The translations under genes were made by a program, and so were the position numbers. DNA of 48,000 nt from an uncultured bacterium (GTDB lineage Bacteria; Planctomycetota; JAJSAM01; JAJVHW01). Shown piece after piece: positions 1 through 9,373 of this stretch. The notes under the pieces were generated by a model. The model was not told where the DNA came from and made no database searches. It saw only the letters and a list, made by a program, of their open reading frames with translations. Position 1 is the stretch's first letter. Each line of letters opens with the position of its first letter. The stretch is taken from assembly GCA_937996235.1 (NCBI GenBank), contig CALKVK010000036.1, positions 1-48,000 of the forward strand. The letters are read 5' to 3'.

Positions 1-12
1 TATCGGCCCGCC

Positions 13-2181
13 GTGGGCGAGTCAAGCCCGAACGGCCGGCCGGCCGTCGCCGCACCGCGCGCGCGCGCGGCCGCGCCCGCACCCGCGGGCGACGCGCGCC
101 GCTCGCCCGGGCGCGTGTACGTGACCTCGCGCCTCGGCGAGTCGCTGCTCGAGCTCGACGACGACGTGTACGTCGGCTGGCCCGAGGGGGCGCTCGACCT
201 GCTGGCGCGGCCCGAGCCGTTCGACGGCGCGGTCGTGCGCTTCGAGCGGACGCCCGCGTGCGACGTGCTGCACGCGCTCGTCATCGACGGCGTGCGCGTC
301 GGCGGCGAGGAGATCACGTCGCGCGAGCTGCAGCACGGCGACACGATCGAGGCGCCGCGCGTCGTGGGACGGTACGAGCGCACCGCGCGCACGGCGCTCG
401 TCGCGCTGCGCGCCGACCGGGCGCCGGCCGCGGCGTCGGGAGCGTCCCCCGCGCGCCGCGCCGTGCTCGCGCTGACGACCATCGGCATCCTCGCGGCGCT
501 GACGTGGGCGTTCGTCGGCGCCTCCGCCGTCGCGGCACGCGACGAGCGCGCGAGCAGGCTGCGGAAGGCGGCCGCGGAGCAGCTCGAGGCGACGCCGAGC
601 GGCCCCGTCGGCGGCACGTCGCCCGAGTCGGCCGCGGAGCGGGCGGCGCAGGACGCGTACCGCAAGGCGCGCGCGCTCGCACGTCAGCGCCCGCAGGAGA
701 CCGAGAACGCGCGTGCGGCGCTGCTCGAGGTCGCGAAGCGCTACCCGGGCACGGCCCACGCACAGCTCGCGGAGATCGAGGCGCGCTCGAACGGCGCGCG
801 TCCGGCCGACGCCGCCGCCGCGGAGCTCGACCGCCTGGTGGCCGACGCCGAGAACGCGTGCGACGACGGCACGCTCGACACCGCGCTGCAGGCCCTCCGC
901 GCCTTCGCCGGCGAGCACCCGGACAGCGTCGTCGCATCGAACGCGCGGCGCGCTGCGGTGCGCATCCAGGGCACGCTCGACGGCCGCGTGGCCGACGACT
1001 TCGCGAAGTTCGAGGCGGCGTTCGCGGCCCGCGACCTCCGGACGGCGACCGCGGTGCTAGACCGCATGCAGGACTACGTGCCGTGGTCCGCGAAGGACCG
1101 CGTGCTCGCGGCGCGCAAGCGCCTCGCGGAGCGCATGGACCCGACGCGCGGCGCGGCCGGCGGCGGCGTCGCGGACGGCGGAGGGCCGCGCCCCGGCGAG
1201 ACGCCGCCCGCGGGGACGGGCCCCGGCACGGCGCCCCCGCCGACGCCCGACGCGCCCGAGCCCCCGGTGGACGCGCCGCCCGCCGGCACCGCGCGCGACG
1301 CCGAGGCGCTGACCGCGTTCCGCGACGCGCGCCGGCTCATGGACTCCGGCAAGGAGACCGAGGCGCTGCGCGCGTTCGTCGCGTTCCTGCGCACGTACAA
1401 GGACACGCCGACCGGCGAGAAGTACCGCACCGAGGCGCGCCAGCGCGTGACGTCGCTCGCGGCGGGCCCCGCGGGCGTCGAGGGCCTCTTCCACGGCAAG
1501 GTCGAGCGCCGCGAGCGCGGCCGGTTCCGCATCACCTACGACTTCGAGGACGACGAGCAGCTCCAGGACTGGAAGGACGTGAACGCGTTCGAGGCGCCGC
1601 CGCGCGCGACGTGGTCCACGGTCTCGGGGGGCGTGCGCGCGAAGGGCTCGGGCGCGTACGTGCTCGACGCGAACTTCCGCTCCGACTTCCTGACGGTGCA
1701 GGTGGCGCTCCAGCCCGAGCGCGCGCACGACCTCGGCGTGATCCTCTTCGAGGCGACCGACGTGCGGCGCTTCTACCTGTTCACCCTGCAGAACAGCTTC
1801 TTCCGGCTCGGCAAGGGCGACGAGCGAACCGAGTTCGGCGAGAACGCGATCGCGCTGTTCGGACCGGACATGTGGCGCGACACGCCGCCCGGCGAGATCG
1901 GCTTCGTGCGCAAGTGCGGCTCCGACGAGCCGCGCTTCGCGCCGGCGCAGACCGCGGTGATCAAGTGCGGCCGCGCCGACGCGGAGGTCTGGATGCGCTT
2001 CGAGGGCGGGCGCACGATCCGCGGCAGCGCGTACGGCGACGTGAAGTACGAGTTCAAGGGTCTCTCGCCCGGCGTGTTCCTCGTCAACAGCGCGAGCGCG
2101 TTCGACGACGTGGTCGTCGAGGGCGTGCCGGATCCCGACTGGGTCGCGCAGCGCTGGCGCGACATCCTCGCGGAGCTGTGA
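13..2181 (+). CDS. FHA-like membrane protein with tetratricopeptide-like and C-terminal jelly-roll-like regions
   Basis: The protein has 722 residues from a GTG at 13. The frame is open to the window edge, so the true start may lie upstream. Residues ~35-120 look like a degenerate FHA domain: a beta-rich stretch ending with a 'VGGEEITSRELQHGDTI'-type turn, as in the NG-x-V...L-x-DGD-x-I end of FHA folds. One membrane helix follows at ~150-172. The next ~220 residues are alpha-helical and Ala/Arg-rich, with a spacing that suggests TPR or tol-pal-like repeats. A Pro/Gly linker comes at ~385-425, then another helical repeat. The last ~220 residues (from 'YDFEDDEQLQDW') are beta-rich and resemble a concanavalin-type sensing fold. 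I infer a surface-sensing or scaffold protein; no enzyme motif is visible. The small lipoprotein downstream starts 7 nt after the stop, so the two are probably co-transcribed. Confidence 0.7.
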   Translation: MGESSPNGRPAVAAPRARAAAPAPAGDARRSPGRVYVTSRLGESLLELDDDVYVGWPEGALDLLARPEPFDGAVVRFERTPACDVLHALVIDGVRVGGEEITSRELQHGDTIEAPRVVGRYERTARTALVALRADRAPAAASGASPARRAVLALTTIGILAALTWAFVGASAVAARDERASRLRKAAAEQLEATPSGPVGGTSPESAAERAAQDAYRKARALARQRPQETENARAALLEVAKRYPGTAHAQLAEIEARSNGARPADAAAAELDRLVADAENACDDGTLDTALQALRAFAGEHPDSVVASNARRAAVRIQGTLDGRVADDFAKFEAAFAARDLRTATAVLDRMQDYVPWSAKDRVLAARKRLAERMDPTRGAAGGGVADGGGPRPGETPPAGTGPGTAPPPTPDAPEPPVDAPPAGTARDAEALTAFRDARRLMDSGKETEALRAFVAFLRTYKDTPTGEKYRTEARQRVTSLAAGPAGVEGLFHGKVERRERGRFRITYDFEDDEQLQDWKDVNAFEAPPRATWSTVSGGVRAKGSGAYVLDANFRSDFLTVQVALQPERAHDLGVILFEATDVRRFYLFTLQNSFFRLGKGDERTEFGENAIALFGPDMWRDTPPGEIGFVRKCGSDEPRFAPAQTAVIKCGRADAEVWMRFEGGRTIRGSAYGDVKYEFKGLSPGVFLVNSASAFDDVVVEGVPDPDWVAQRWRDILAEL

Positions 2182-2188
2182 CGGCCGC

Positions 2189-2491
2189 ATGACCCCCGCC
2201 GCGAAGCCTGCCCGCATGGCGTTCCGTCGCACCGCGTGTGCGCTCGTCCTCGCCGCCGCGCCGGCGCTCGGCGCGTGCGCGTCCGACGGCCCCGTGCGCC
2301 CCGAGCGCGAGGTGCCGTCGGAGCTGCAGGACGTGCGCGACTCGCTCGCGGACCAGCGCGACGCGACGCAGGAGCGGCTCGACATGGCGATGGGCGGCAA
2401 CGGCCCGCTCGTGGCCGACGCGCAGCCGTGGTACGCGCCCGTCTTCGACGCGCTCGACTTCGCCGCGTCGCTCGCGCACCTGCTCTGGTAG
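2189..2491 (+). CDS. Small putative lipoprotein
   Basis: This encodes 100 residues from ATG 2189; an in-frame ATG at 2216 is an equally good start and gives a more typical signal peptide. A short basic N-terminus is followed by a hydrophobic run and a lipobox-like LGAC, so the mature protein would begin at that Cys and be lipid-anchored. The mature part is short (~65 residues), with a charged helical stretch (QDVRDSLADQRDATQERLD) and an aromatic C-terminus. I recognise no family. It follows the FHA-like membrane protein by 7 nt and probably belongs to the same transcript. It converges on addA across a gap filled by a 15-bp tandem repeat. Confidence 0.6.
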   Translation: MTPAAKPARMAFRRTACALVLAAAPALGACASDGPVRPEREVPSELQDVRDSLADQRDATQERLDMAMGGNGPLVADAQPWYAPVFDALDFAASLAHLLW

Positions 2492-2522
2492 CGCACGCCG
2501 CCCGGCGTCGCGCGGGCGCAGC

Positions 2523-2597
2523 CAGTCGAGGTGCACCCGGTCGTGGTGCACCCAGTCGAAGTGCACCCAGTCGAAGTGCACTCAGTCGAGGCGCGCC
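2523..2597. repeat. 15-bp tandem repeat, five units, overlapping the 3' end of addA
   Basis: Five consecutive 15-bp units with consensus cagtcgaagtgcacc start at 2523, 2538, 2553, 2568 and 2583. The fifth unit (2583-2597) is diverged and contains the last four sense codons and most of the stop codon of addA (minus strand, ...A-R-L-D-stop). Read on in the same frame past the stop, the other units would encode VHFDW, VHFDW, VHHDR and VHLDW, so the TGA stop aligns with TGG (Trp) in the repeats. The array fills most of the gap between two convergent genes. Confidence 0.9.
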
Positions 2598-5500
2598 AGC
2601 GAGCACGAGGTGCGATAGCCGCACGACGCGCACGGCGTCGGGCCGCGCGGCGTGTAGTCGCCGCCCTGCGTGGCGCGCGCGAACTCGGCGAGCAGACCGT
2701 CGCGGAGCGCCGCGAGATCCGTCGCGCTCACGGGGACGTCGATCGCGCGCGCCTCCGGCAGACTCCACAGCAGCACGCGCTCGGGAGGTGCGCCCGAGAT
2801 GCCTTCGACCGCGAGCGCGTAGAGCCGCATCTGCAGCGCGTAGTCGGCGGCGTGCGGCGCCACGGCGCCCGCCTTGTGGTCGACGATCGTCCAGCCCGTG
2901 GCGCCCGTCCCGGTCGCAGCCCCCACCGTCGCACCGGAGTGGAACAGGAGGTCGATCTGCCCGCGCACCGCCGTGCGCCCGTGGCGCAGCAGCACCGCCT
3001 GCTCGCGGCGCACGGCCGCGCGCGGCACGTCGCGCAGCGCACGCCCGACGTCGCCCGCGGCGAACCCGTCGACCCACGCGACGAGGCGTGCGACGTCGTC
3101 GGGCGCGGGCGCCGCGCCCCCCGTCTCCGCGCGCAGCGCCTCGCGCACGACCGTCGTCGTGTCGTCCGCGAACTCGGGCACGAGCCGCTCGAGCGCCGCG
3201 TGCGCCGCGCGGCCGAGCGCGCGCGCGCCGAGCGCCACGCCCCACTCGTCGTCGTCCCCCGGGCGCTCCGCGGACGCCGCGGGCACGTCGTCGTCGCCTT
3301 CGCTGCGCGGCGCGAAGTCGAGCGCGTCCGGGATGCCCAGCAGGTGGCGCCGGCGGAACTCCTCGGGGCAGCGCGCGAAGGTGACGAGCGCGCTGACGGT
3401 CGTCGCGTAGAGCGTGCCGCCCGCCGCGGGCACGCCGCGCTCGGCCTCGGCGCACAGCGCGGCGGCGGCGGCGCGGGCCGCGGGTCCCGCGTCCTGCGCG
3501 GGCACGTCGCCCGCAGCGAGCTCCCGTGCGATGCCGTCGAGCAGCATCCGCGACGCCGCCGCGTGCTCGCCGGCCGACGCGTCGGCCGCGGCGTGACGCA
3601 GCACGTGCGCACGCGTCGCCGCCGCCGGGTCCGCGCCGCAGCCGACGTCGAGTCGCGCGGGACCCGCGGCGTCGTCGGCGTCGGCGGCGGCGTCCGCGAC
3701 GGGTGTCGCGGCATCGAGCAGACCGGCGACGCGGTCCCACCACGGCCGCGGGCGCTCGCGCGACTCCGTGAGCGACGCCGTCACCACCAGATGCTCCTCG
3801 GCGCGCGTGAGCGCCACGTAGAGCAGCCGCTGCTCCTCGGCCGCCGCGCGCGCGGTGTTGCGCTCGCGCACGAACGCGTGCGACGCGGGCGTCACGTCGG
3901 CGAGCGGGTGCGACGCCGGCAGCGCGCCGCGCAGCCCGACGCCGTCGCGCACGTGCACGACCAGCGCGCCGCCCTCCGCGGCGGCCTCGCGCCCGAGGTC
4001 GGGCACGAACACGATCGGGAACTCGAGCCCCTTCGCCGTGTGCACGGTGAGCAGGCGCACCGCGCCGAGCGCGGCCCCGGCGACCGGCGCCTCGGTCTCG
4101 CGCACCTCGCGCTGCCGCAGCTCGCGCAGGCGCGCGCCGAACTCGCGCAGCGAGACGCCGCCCGCGCGGTCGGCCGCGAGCGCCATCTCGCGCACCTTGC
4201 GCAGGTTCGCGGCGCGCTGGCGGCCGTTCGGCCGCGCGAGCACCGCGAGGTCGAGCGACGTCGCGGCGAGCGCGCGGTCCACGAGCTCCGCGAGCGGCAG
4301 CACGGCGCGGCCCGCGCGCAGCTCGGCGTGGAGCGCCGCGAACGCGCGCAGCCGCCGCGCGTCGTCGGCGTCCACCGACACCGGCACGTGCTCGCCCGCG
4401 ACGAGACGTGCGAGCGCCGTGTGCAGCCGTCCGTCGCCGCGCGCCGCGGCGAGCGCGTAGAGCGCGTCGTCGCTCGCGCCGCAGCACGGCGAGCGCAGCA
4501 CCGCGGCGAAGCGCACGTCGTCGTTCGGATCGTCCACGCACGCGAGCAGGTTGGCGACGTCCACCACCTCGCGCGCCTCGTAGAAGCCGCGGCCCTTCAC
4601 GACCAGGTACGGCACGTCGCGCGCCGTGAGCGCGCGCTCGAGCAGCTTCACGTGCGTCGTCGCGCGCAGCAGCACGGCCACGTCGCCCCACGTCGCGGGG
4701 CGCGTCGCGAGCGGGTCGTCCTCTGTCGGCGCGGCGACGCGGAGCGGCTCCGGGCCCGCCACGAGCGCGACGATGCGGTCGGCGACGAAGCGCGCCTCGG
4801 CCCGCCGCCCCTCCGCCGACGACTCCGCGACGAACGACGCGCACTCGACGGCCGGCTGCGCGCGCGGCGCGAACGTGCGCGGGGCGACGAGCGGCTCGTA
4901 CGGCACGCCGCGCACCTCGCGCGTCGGGTCCGGCTGCGACACGCCTGCCGCGAAGAGCGCGTTCACGACGCCCGTCAGCTCGGGCCGCGCGCGGTACGAC
5001 TCCGTCAGCCGCACGAGCCCCGCGCCGCCCGCCGCGTCGAGCCGCGCCAGGAACACGTCCACGTCGGCCCCGCGGAACCCGTAGATCGACTGCTTCGGGT
5101 CGCCGACGACGAACAGCGCGCCCGGCCGCCGCACGAGCTCCAGCAGGCGCGCCTGCACCGGGTTCGTGTCCTGGAACTCGTCGACGAGCACCTCGGCGAA
5201 GCGCGCGCGCACGGCGTCGCGCACGTCGGCGGACGTCTCGAGCAGCGCGACGGCGCGCCGCTCGAGGTCGGCGAAGTCGAGCCGCGCGCCGTGGCCCTTC
5301 GCCGCGTCGTGCAGCGCCTCGAGGCGCTCGAGCGTCGTCGCGAGCGTCGCGCGGAGCGGCAGCAGCGCGACGTCCGCGAGCGCGCCGAGCAGGAGATCGG
5401 TCGTCTCGCGCACGCCGCGCAGCGCGTCCTTCTGCAGCGCGCTCCCCGCGCGCAGGTCGAAGCCGCCGCGCAGGGCGTGCGCCGCCGCCGCGAGGGCGTC

Positions 5501-6199
5501 GGGCTCGGCGTCGGTCGGAGCCAGCGCCTCCCCGAGGGCCAGCGCGGCGTCGATGCGCGCACTGCCAGCGGCGGTGCCGTCGTCGCGCACCGCCGCCGCG
5601 CGACCGAGCGCGGCGCGCACGTGTCCGAGCGCCGCGGCGACGTCGATGCCGCCGGGCACGCGGCGCACGAACGCCCCCGTCGCGTCCGTGCTCTCGCGCG
5701 CCGCGCGGTAGAGCTCGAGCAGCGCGTCCTCCGGGGAGCCGCCCGGCAGCGCGGCCAGCGCGTCGAGCGTCTCGGGCGTCTCGCGGTGGAGCTCCGCCAC
5801 GAGCGCGTCGAGCGCCTCGCGTTCGAGCGCCGCGCCCTCCGTCTCGTCGAGCACCGCGAAGCCGGGGTCGAGCCCCGCCTCGACGCAGTGCTCGCGCAGG
5901 ATGCGGGCGCAGAACGCGTGCACGGTCGAGACGGCCGCGGCCTCGACCTCCTCGCGCGCGGTGCGCCGCCCGCGCTCGAGCAGCGCGCGCGCCAGGCGCG
6001 CCTTCATCTCCTGCGCGGCCTTCTCGGTGAACGTGATCGCGAGGATGCGCGCGAGCGGCACGCCGTCGTCGAGCACGAGCCGCGTCACGCGCTCGGTCAG
6101 CACGCGCGTCTTGCCGGTGCCGGCGCCCGCCTCGACGCACAGGTCGGTGCCGCGCGCGGCGACGGCGCGCTCCTGCGCCGCGTTCAGCGCGACGCTCAC
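2582..6199 (-). CDS. addA: AddA-type helicase-nuclease (RecB-like UvrD helicase with C-terminal PD-(D/E)XK nuclease)
   Basis: This is the motor and nuclease subunit of an AddAB recombinational repair enzyme, which resects double-strand DNA ends before RecA loading. It has 1205 residues from a GTG that shares GTGA with the addB stop. Superfamily 1 helicase motifs are complete: Walker A GAGTGKT at ~25, ITFTEKAAQEMKARL, DEFQDTNP near 340, GDPKQSIYGFRG, TVHTAKGLE near 720 and LLYVALTRAEEHL. The C-terminal nuclease has GQIDLLF and IVDHKAG near 1080-1105. It also carries a four-cysteine pattern, FARCPEEF near 943 and CASCGYRTSC near 1190, the arrangement that holds a [4Fe-4S] cluster in AddB. The stop codon lies inside a tandem repeat. 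The family assignment is strong; AdnA/RecB-like naming is the only alternative. Confidence 0.93.
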   Translation of the reverse strand: MSVALNAAQERAVAARGTDLCVEAGAGTGKTRVLTERVTRLVLDDGVPLARILAITFTEKAAQEMKARLARALLERGRRTAREEVEAAAVSTVHAFCARILREHCVEAGLDPGFAVLDETEGAALEREALDALVAELHRETPETLDALAALPGGSPEDALLELYRAARESTDATGAFVRRVPGGIDVAAALGHVRAALGRAAAVRDDGTAAGSARIDAALALGEALAPTDAEPDALAAAAHALRGGFDLRAGSALQKDALRGVRETTDLLLGALADVALLPLRATLATTLERLEALHDAAKGHGARLDFADLERRAVALLETSADVRDAVRARFAEVLVDEFQDTNPVQARLLELVRRPGALFVVGDPKQSIYGFRGADVDVFLARLDAAGGAGLVRLTESYRARPELTGVVNALFAAGVSQPDPTREVRGVPYEPLVAPRTFAPRAQPAVECASFVAESSAEGRRAEARFVADRIVALVAGPEPLRVAAPTEDDPLATRPATWGDVAVLLRATTHVKLLERALTARDVPYLVVKGRGFYEAREVVDVANLLACVDDPNDDVRFAAVLRSPCCGASDDALYALAAARGDGRLHTALARLVAGEHVPVSVDADDARRLRAFAALHAELRAGRAVLPLAELVDRALAATSLDLAVLARPNGRQRAANLRKVREMALAADRAGGVSLREFGARLRELRQREVRETEAPVAGAALGAVRLLTVHTAKGLEFPIVFVPDLGREAAAEGGALVVHVRDGVGLRGALPASHPLADVTPASHAFVRERNTARAAAEEQRLLYVALTRAEEHLVVTASLTESRERPRPWWDRVAGLLDAATPVADAAADADDAAGPARLDVGCGADPAAATRAHVLRHAAADASAGEHAAASRMLLDGIARELAAGDVPAQDAGPAARAAAAALCAEAERGVPAAGGTLYATTVSALVTFARCPEEFRRRHLLGIPDALDFAPRSEGDDDVPAASAERPGDDDEWGVALGARALGRAAHAALERLVPEFADDTTTVVREALRAETGGAAPAPDDVARLVAWVDGFAAGDVGRALRDVPRAAVRREQAVLLRHGRTAVRGQIDLLFHSGATVGAATGTGATGWTIVDHKAGAVAPHAADYALQMRLYALAVEGISGAPPERVLLWSLPEARAIDVPVSATDLAALRDGLLAEFARATQGGDYTPRGPTPCASCGYRTSCSLARLD

Positions 6200-9100
6200 G
6201 GCGCCACCTCGTCGACGCGGCACACGTCGCCGAACGGACACCACGCGCACTGGTCCTCGTCGCGCGGACGCACGTCGATGCGCGCGCTGCGCACGTCGGC
6301 GTCGACGCGCACGACGAACGCCTCGACGTCGCGCAGCGCCGCCGCACCGGCGTCCGCGGTCCAGTCCACGTCGCCGCTGCCGCGCGGCGCCTCTGCTGTG
6401 AGACGCAGCCAGCGCCGCCGCCCGTCGCGGAGCGTCAGGTATCCGGCCGCGCCGACGCGCACGCCGAGCCCGCGCTCCACGGCGAGCACGTAGAGCGGCA
6501 GTTGCACGTCTTCGCCTTCCGCGATGCGCCGCGCGAGCGCCGCGAAGCGCGTGATGCGCGACCACTTGTAGTCGACGACGACCGCGTGGCCGCCCGCGTC
6601 CGTGTCGATGCGGTCCACCTTGCCCGCCACCTCGACGGTCGCGCCGCCGCTCGCGACGACGAGCGGCGCGGCGCCCTCGAGCCCGAACGGCCACTCGACG
6701 TGCGCGGGCGCGTAGCCGGGCACGAGCGGCGCCTCGGCCTCCGCGAGCACCTGCTCGAGGACGGCGTGGCGCAGCGCCGCGCGTTCGCGGGCGAGCGAGA
6801 GCCCGGGCAGCAGATGCCCCGCGTGCTCGTGCCACGCCGCGGCGAACGCCGCGTCGGCCTGCTCCGCCGTGCGCGCGCGTGCCTTGACCGCGCGCTCGAG
6901 CGCCGCGTGCAGCACCTGCCCCGCGGTCAGAGCGTCGAGACCGTCTTCGGGCGCGGGGTCGGGCTCGCGCAGCCCGAGCCCGCGCTCCGCGAAGTGGCGG
7001 TACGCGCACTGCACGAACGACGCCAGCGACGACGCGGAGCGCCGCCGCGGGCGCGCCAGCAGGAGCGCCGCCGCCCCGCCCTCGTGCAGCCGCGCGGCGC
7101 GCGGCGTGCGCGCGCGCGCCGCGCGCCGCAGCAGCGCGGCGCGCCGCGGGTGTGTCGCGAGCTCCTGCGCGAGCGCGAGTCCCGTGTGCGCACGCAACTC
7201 GGCCGCGCCGCCCGGCACGAAGCGCTCCCCGAGTGCCGCAAGCGACGCCGCGACGAGGTCCGCGTCGGTGAACGTCTCGCCCGGCGCCGGCTGCGGCTCG
7301 CCGGGCGTGCGCTCGGCGCCGTCGGGCACGCGCGCCGCGGGCGGCCACATCTCGAGCAGGTCCTCGAGGAACGGTGAGGGGGCGACGGGATCGCCGCCCG
7401 CGTCCGCGAGCGGGCGCGTGAGCACGAGGCGCTCGGTCGCGCGCGTGACGGCCGCGTAGAAGAGCAGCCGCTCGCGGCGCAGCGCGTCGTCGAGGCGCGC
7501 GGGCAGTCGCAGCCGCGCGCCGTGCTCGACGGCCGCGCGGTCGCCGTCGGCGAGGAACGGGTCCTCGCGCGCGCCGCCCGGGAACTCGCCCATGCGCAGC
7601 CCCGCGACGACGACCGCCCGCGCCTCCCACTGCCGCGCCTCGTCGGCATCGACGACGTTGACGACGTCCACGCGCCCGTCGCGCGCGCCGAAGGTCGCGT
7701 CGCCGGCCGCGGCGTCCACCGCCGCGACGAACTCGGCGGGCGTCGTCGCCGCCACGCCGACGCTGCCGAGCGCCGCGACGGTCTCGGCGACGACCGCGCG
7801 CACGCGCCGCAACGCGGCGGCGTCGTCGGCAGCGCGGGCCGCGCTCTCCGCGGGCACGGCGCCCTCGAACGACCAGCGCAGGAGCCGCGGGAGCGCGACG
7901 AGCAGGTCGCGCGCGATCTCGGACGGCGCGCGGGGGGCCGCGTCGATGCGCAGCGCGACGAGCGCGCGCAGCCACGTCGCCGCAGCCGGGAGCGCCAGCG
8001 CCTCGGCACGCTCCGCGAGCGCCTCGGCCGTGACGCTGCCGAGCGGCCGCACGGCGACGCGCAGCGCGTCGGCCTCGGCGTCCGCCACGTCGCGCGCGTC
8101 GCCGCCGCAGAGAGCCGCGAGCACGTCGCCCGGCTCGCCGGCGCCCGCGACGAGCCGCAGCGCGCGCAGGGCCGAGCGCGCAGCCGGCGACGTCGCGAGC
8201 GGCGCGCGTCCGGCGCGGCGGTGCGGGACGCCGTGGCGCCGCAGCGCGTCGAGCACGCGGTCGGCCGTCTCGCCGTCCATGCGGCGCACGACCACGAGCA
8301 CGTCGCCGTGCGGCACGCCCTCGGCGAGGAAGCGCAGGCAGGTGCGCGCGACGCGGTCCGCCTCGTCGGAGGGGTCGGCGCCCGCGAGGAAGCGCACGGA
8401 GCCGTCGGGCGGCTCGGGCGCGAGCTCGTCGCCCGCCGCGCGCCGCTCGACGCGCACGAGGTCGCCGACGCCGCGCCGCACGTCGGGCAGGCGCTCGAGC
8501 GTGAACCCCGACCCGGCGCAGAGACGTCCGAGCAGTCCCGCCGACGCCTCGAACGGCCCGTCGCGGCGTCCCGAGGGGTCGCCGACGAGCGTCACGAGCG
8601 ACGCGTCCGCGTGCGCCGCGAGCGCCTGCACGATGCGCTCCTGCACCTCGGTCAGGTCGGTGAAGCCGTCGAGCGCGAACCAGCGCAGCCGCTCGGGCGG
8701 GTGCGCGCGCAGCCGCGCGAGCAGCGCGCGCAGCAGATCCTCGTGGTCGAGCAGCCGCGCCTCGACGAGCCGCGCCTGGTACGCGCGGAGCCCACGGGCG
8801 AGACCGAGCAGCTTGCGCCCGCGCGCGCCCGGCAGCTCGGCCGCCGCCGCGACGAGCCGCTCCGCCGCGTGCTCGAGCCGCGGGTCGTCCTCGCCCGGGT
8901 CGGAGGCCTTCACCTCCTTGACGAAGCGCAGCGCGGCGCGACGGAAGCCGGGGAAGCGGCTCACCGCGCGGAACTCGGGGAAGTCGTCGTCGGCGAGCGC
9001 CTGGGCGAGGAGCGCGTCGCGCACGGCGGCGGGAGCGAGCGCGTGGAGCCGCACGCCGGTCTCGCGCTCGGCGAGCTGCTCGAAGGTGCCGACGCCGCGG

Positions 9101-9300
9101 TCGAGCAGCGCCGCGACGCCCGCGGGGCCGCGCAGCAGGCGCCGCTTGACGTGCTCCGCCTGCGAGTACGTCGGCACGAGGAGCTGGAAGCGCTCGAAGC
9201 GCCCCGCGGCGTCGGGCTGACAGAGATGACGCCGCAGCTCCTCGACGACGCGGTGCGTCTTCCCCGCCCCCGCCCGGCCGACGAGCACCACGCGCGACAT
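6196..9300 (-). CDS. addB: AddB-type ATP-dependent nuclease subunit with iron-sulfur cysteines
   Basis: This is the partner subunit of AddA, 1034 residues from ATG 9300. It has a Walker A GRAGAGKTH at the very N-terminus and weak later helicase motifs (VVNVVDADEARQWEARAVVV, LLFYAAVTRATERLVLTRP), as expected for the non-translocating AddB subunit. The C-terminal PD-(D/E)XK nuclease is clear: GKVDRID near 893 and VVDYKWS near 908. The four Fe-S cysteines are in place, one in SFVQCAYRHF near 765 and three in CAWCPFGDVC near 1020 (C-x2-C-x5-C). It is first in a two-gene operon and overlaps addA by 4 nt, which suggests translational coupling and 1:1 assembly. The 73-nt gap to the divergent SGNH hydrolase gene must hold both promoters. 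Confidence 0.92.
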   Translation of the reverse strand: MSRVVLVGRAGAGKTHRVVEELRRHLCQPDAAGRFERFQLLVPTYSQAEHVKRRLLRGPAGVAALLDRGVGTFEQLAERETGVRLHALAPAAVRDALLAQALADDDFPEFRAVSRFPGFRRAALRFVKEVKASDPGEDDPRLEHAAERLVAAAAELPGARGRKLLGLARGLRAYQARLVEARLLDHEDLLRALLARLRAHPPERLRWFALDGFTDLTEVQERIVQALAAHADASLVTLVGDPSGRRDGPFEASAGLLGRLCAGSGFTLERLPDVRRGVGDLVRVERRAAGDELAPEPPDGSVRFLAGADPSDEADRVARTCLRFLAEGVPHGDVLVVVRRMDGETADRVLDALRRHGVPHRRAGRAPLATSPAARSALRALRLVAGAGEPGDVLAALCGGDARDVADAEADALRVAVRPLGSVTAEALAERAEALALPAAATWLRALVALRIDAAPRAPSEIARDLLVALPRLLRWSFEGAVPAESAARAADDAAALRRVRAVVAETVAALGSVGVAATTPAEFVAAVDAAAGDATFGARDGRVDVVNVVDADEARQWEARAVVVAGLRMGEFPGGAREDPFLADGDRAAVEHGARLRLPARLDDALRRERLLFYAAVTRATERLVLTRPLADAGGDPVAPSPFLEDLLEMWPPAARVPDGAERTPGEPQPAPGETFTDADLVAASLAALGERFVPGGAAELRAHTGLALAQELATHPRRAALLRRAARARTPRAARLHEGGAAALLLARPRRRSASSLASFVQCAYRHFAERGLGLREPDPAPEDGLDALTAGQVLHAALERAVKARARTAEQADAAFAAAWHEHAGHLLPGLSLARERAALRHAVLEQVLAEAEAPLVPGYAPAHVEWPFGLEGAAPLVVASGGATVEVAGKVDRIDTDAGGHAVVVDYKWSRITRFAALARRIAEGEDVQLPLYVLAVERGLGVRVGAAGYLTLRDGRRRWLRLTAEAPRGSGDVDWTADAGAAALRDVEAFVVRVDADVRSARIDVRPRDEDQCAWCPFGDVCRVDEVAP

Positions 9301-9373
9301 CCTCAGACACTACGCGGGACGTCGGACACCTGCGTCCGTGCGCCCGCGGCGGCGGCCGCGTAGAACGGCGCCC

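Noticed and set aside
2523..2597. CRISPR array from the regular repeats downstream of addA.
   Set aside because: Units are 15 bp and directly adjacent with no spacers, and there are no cas genes.
2531..6493. Long plus-strand open frame (1320 codons) opposite addA.
   Set aside because: Its translation is Arg/His/Val-rich with no motif, and it lies exactly antisense to a gene with complete helicase motifs.
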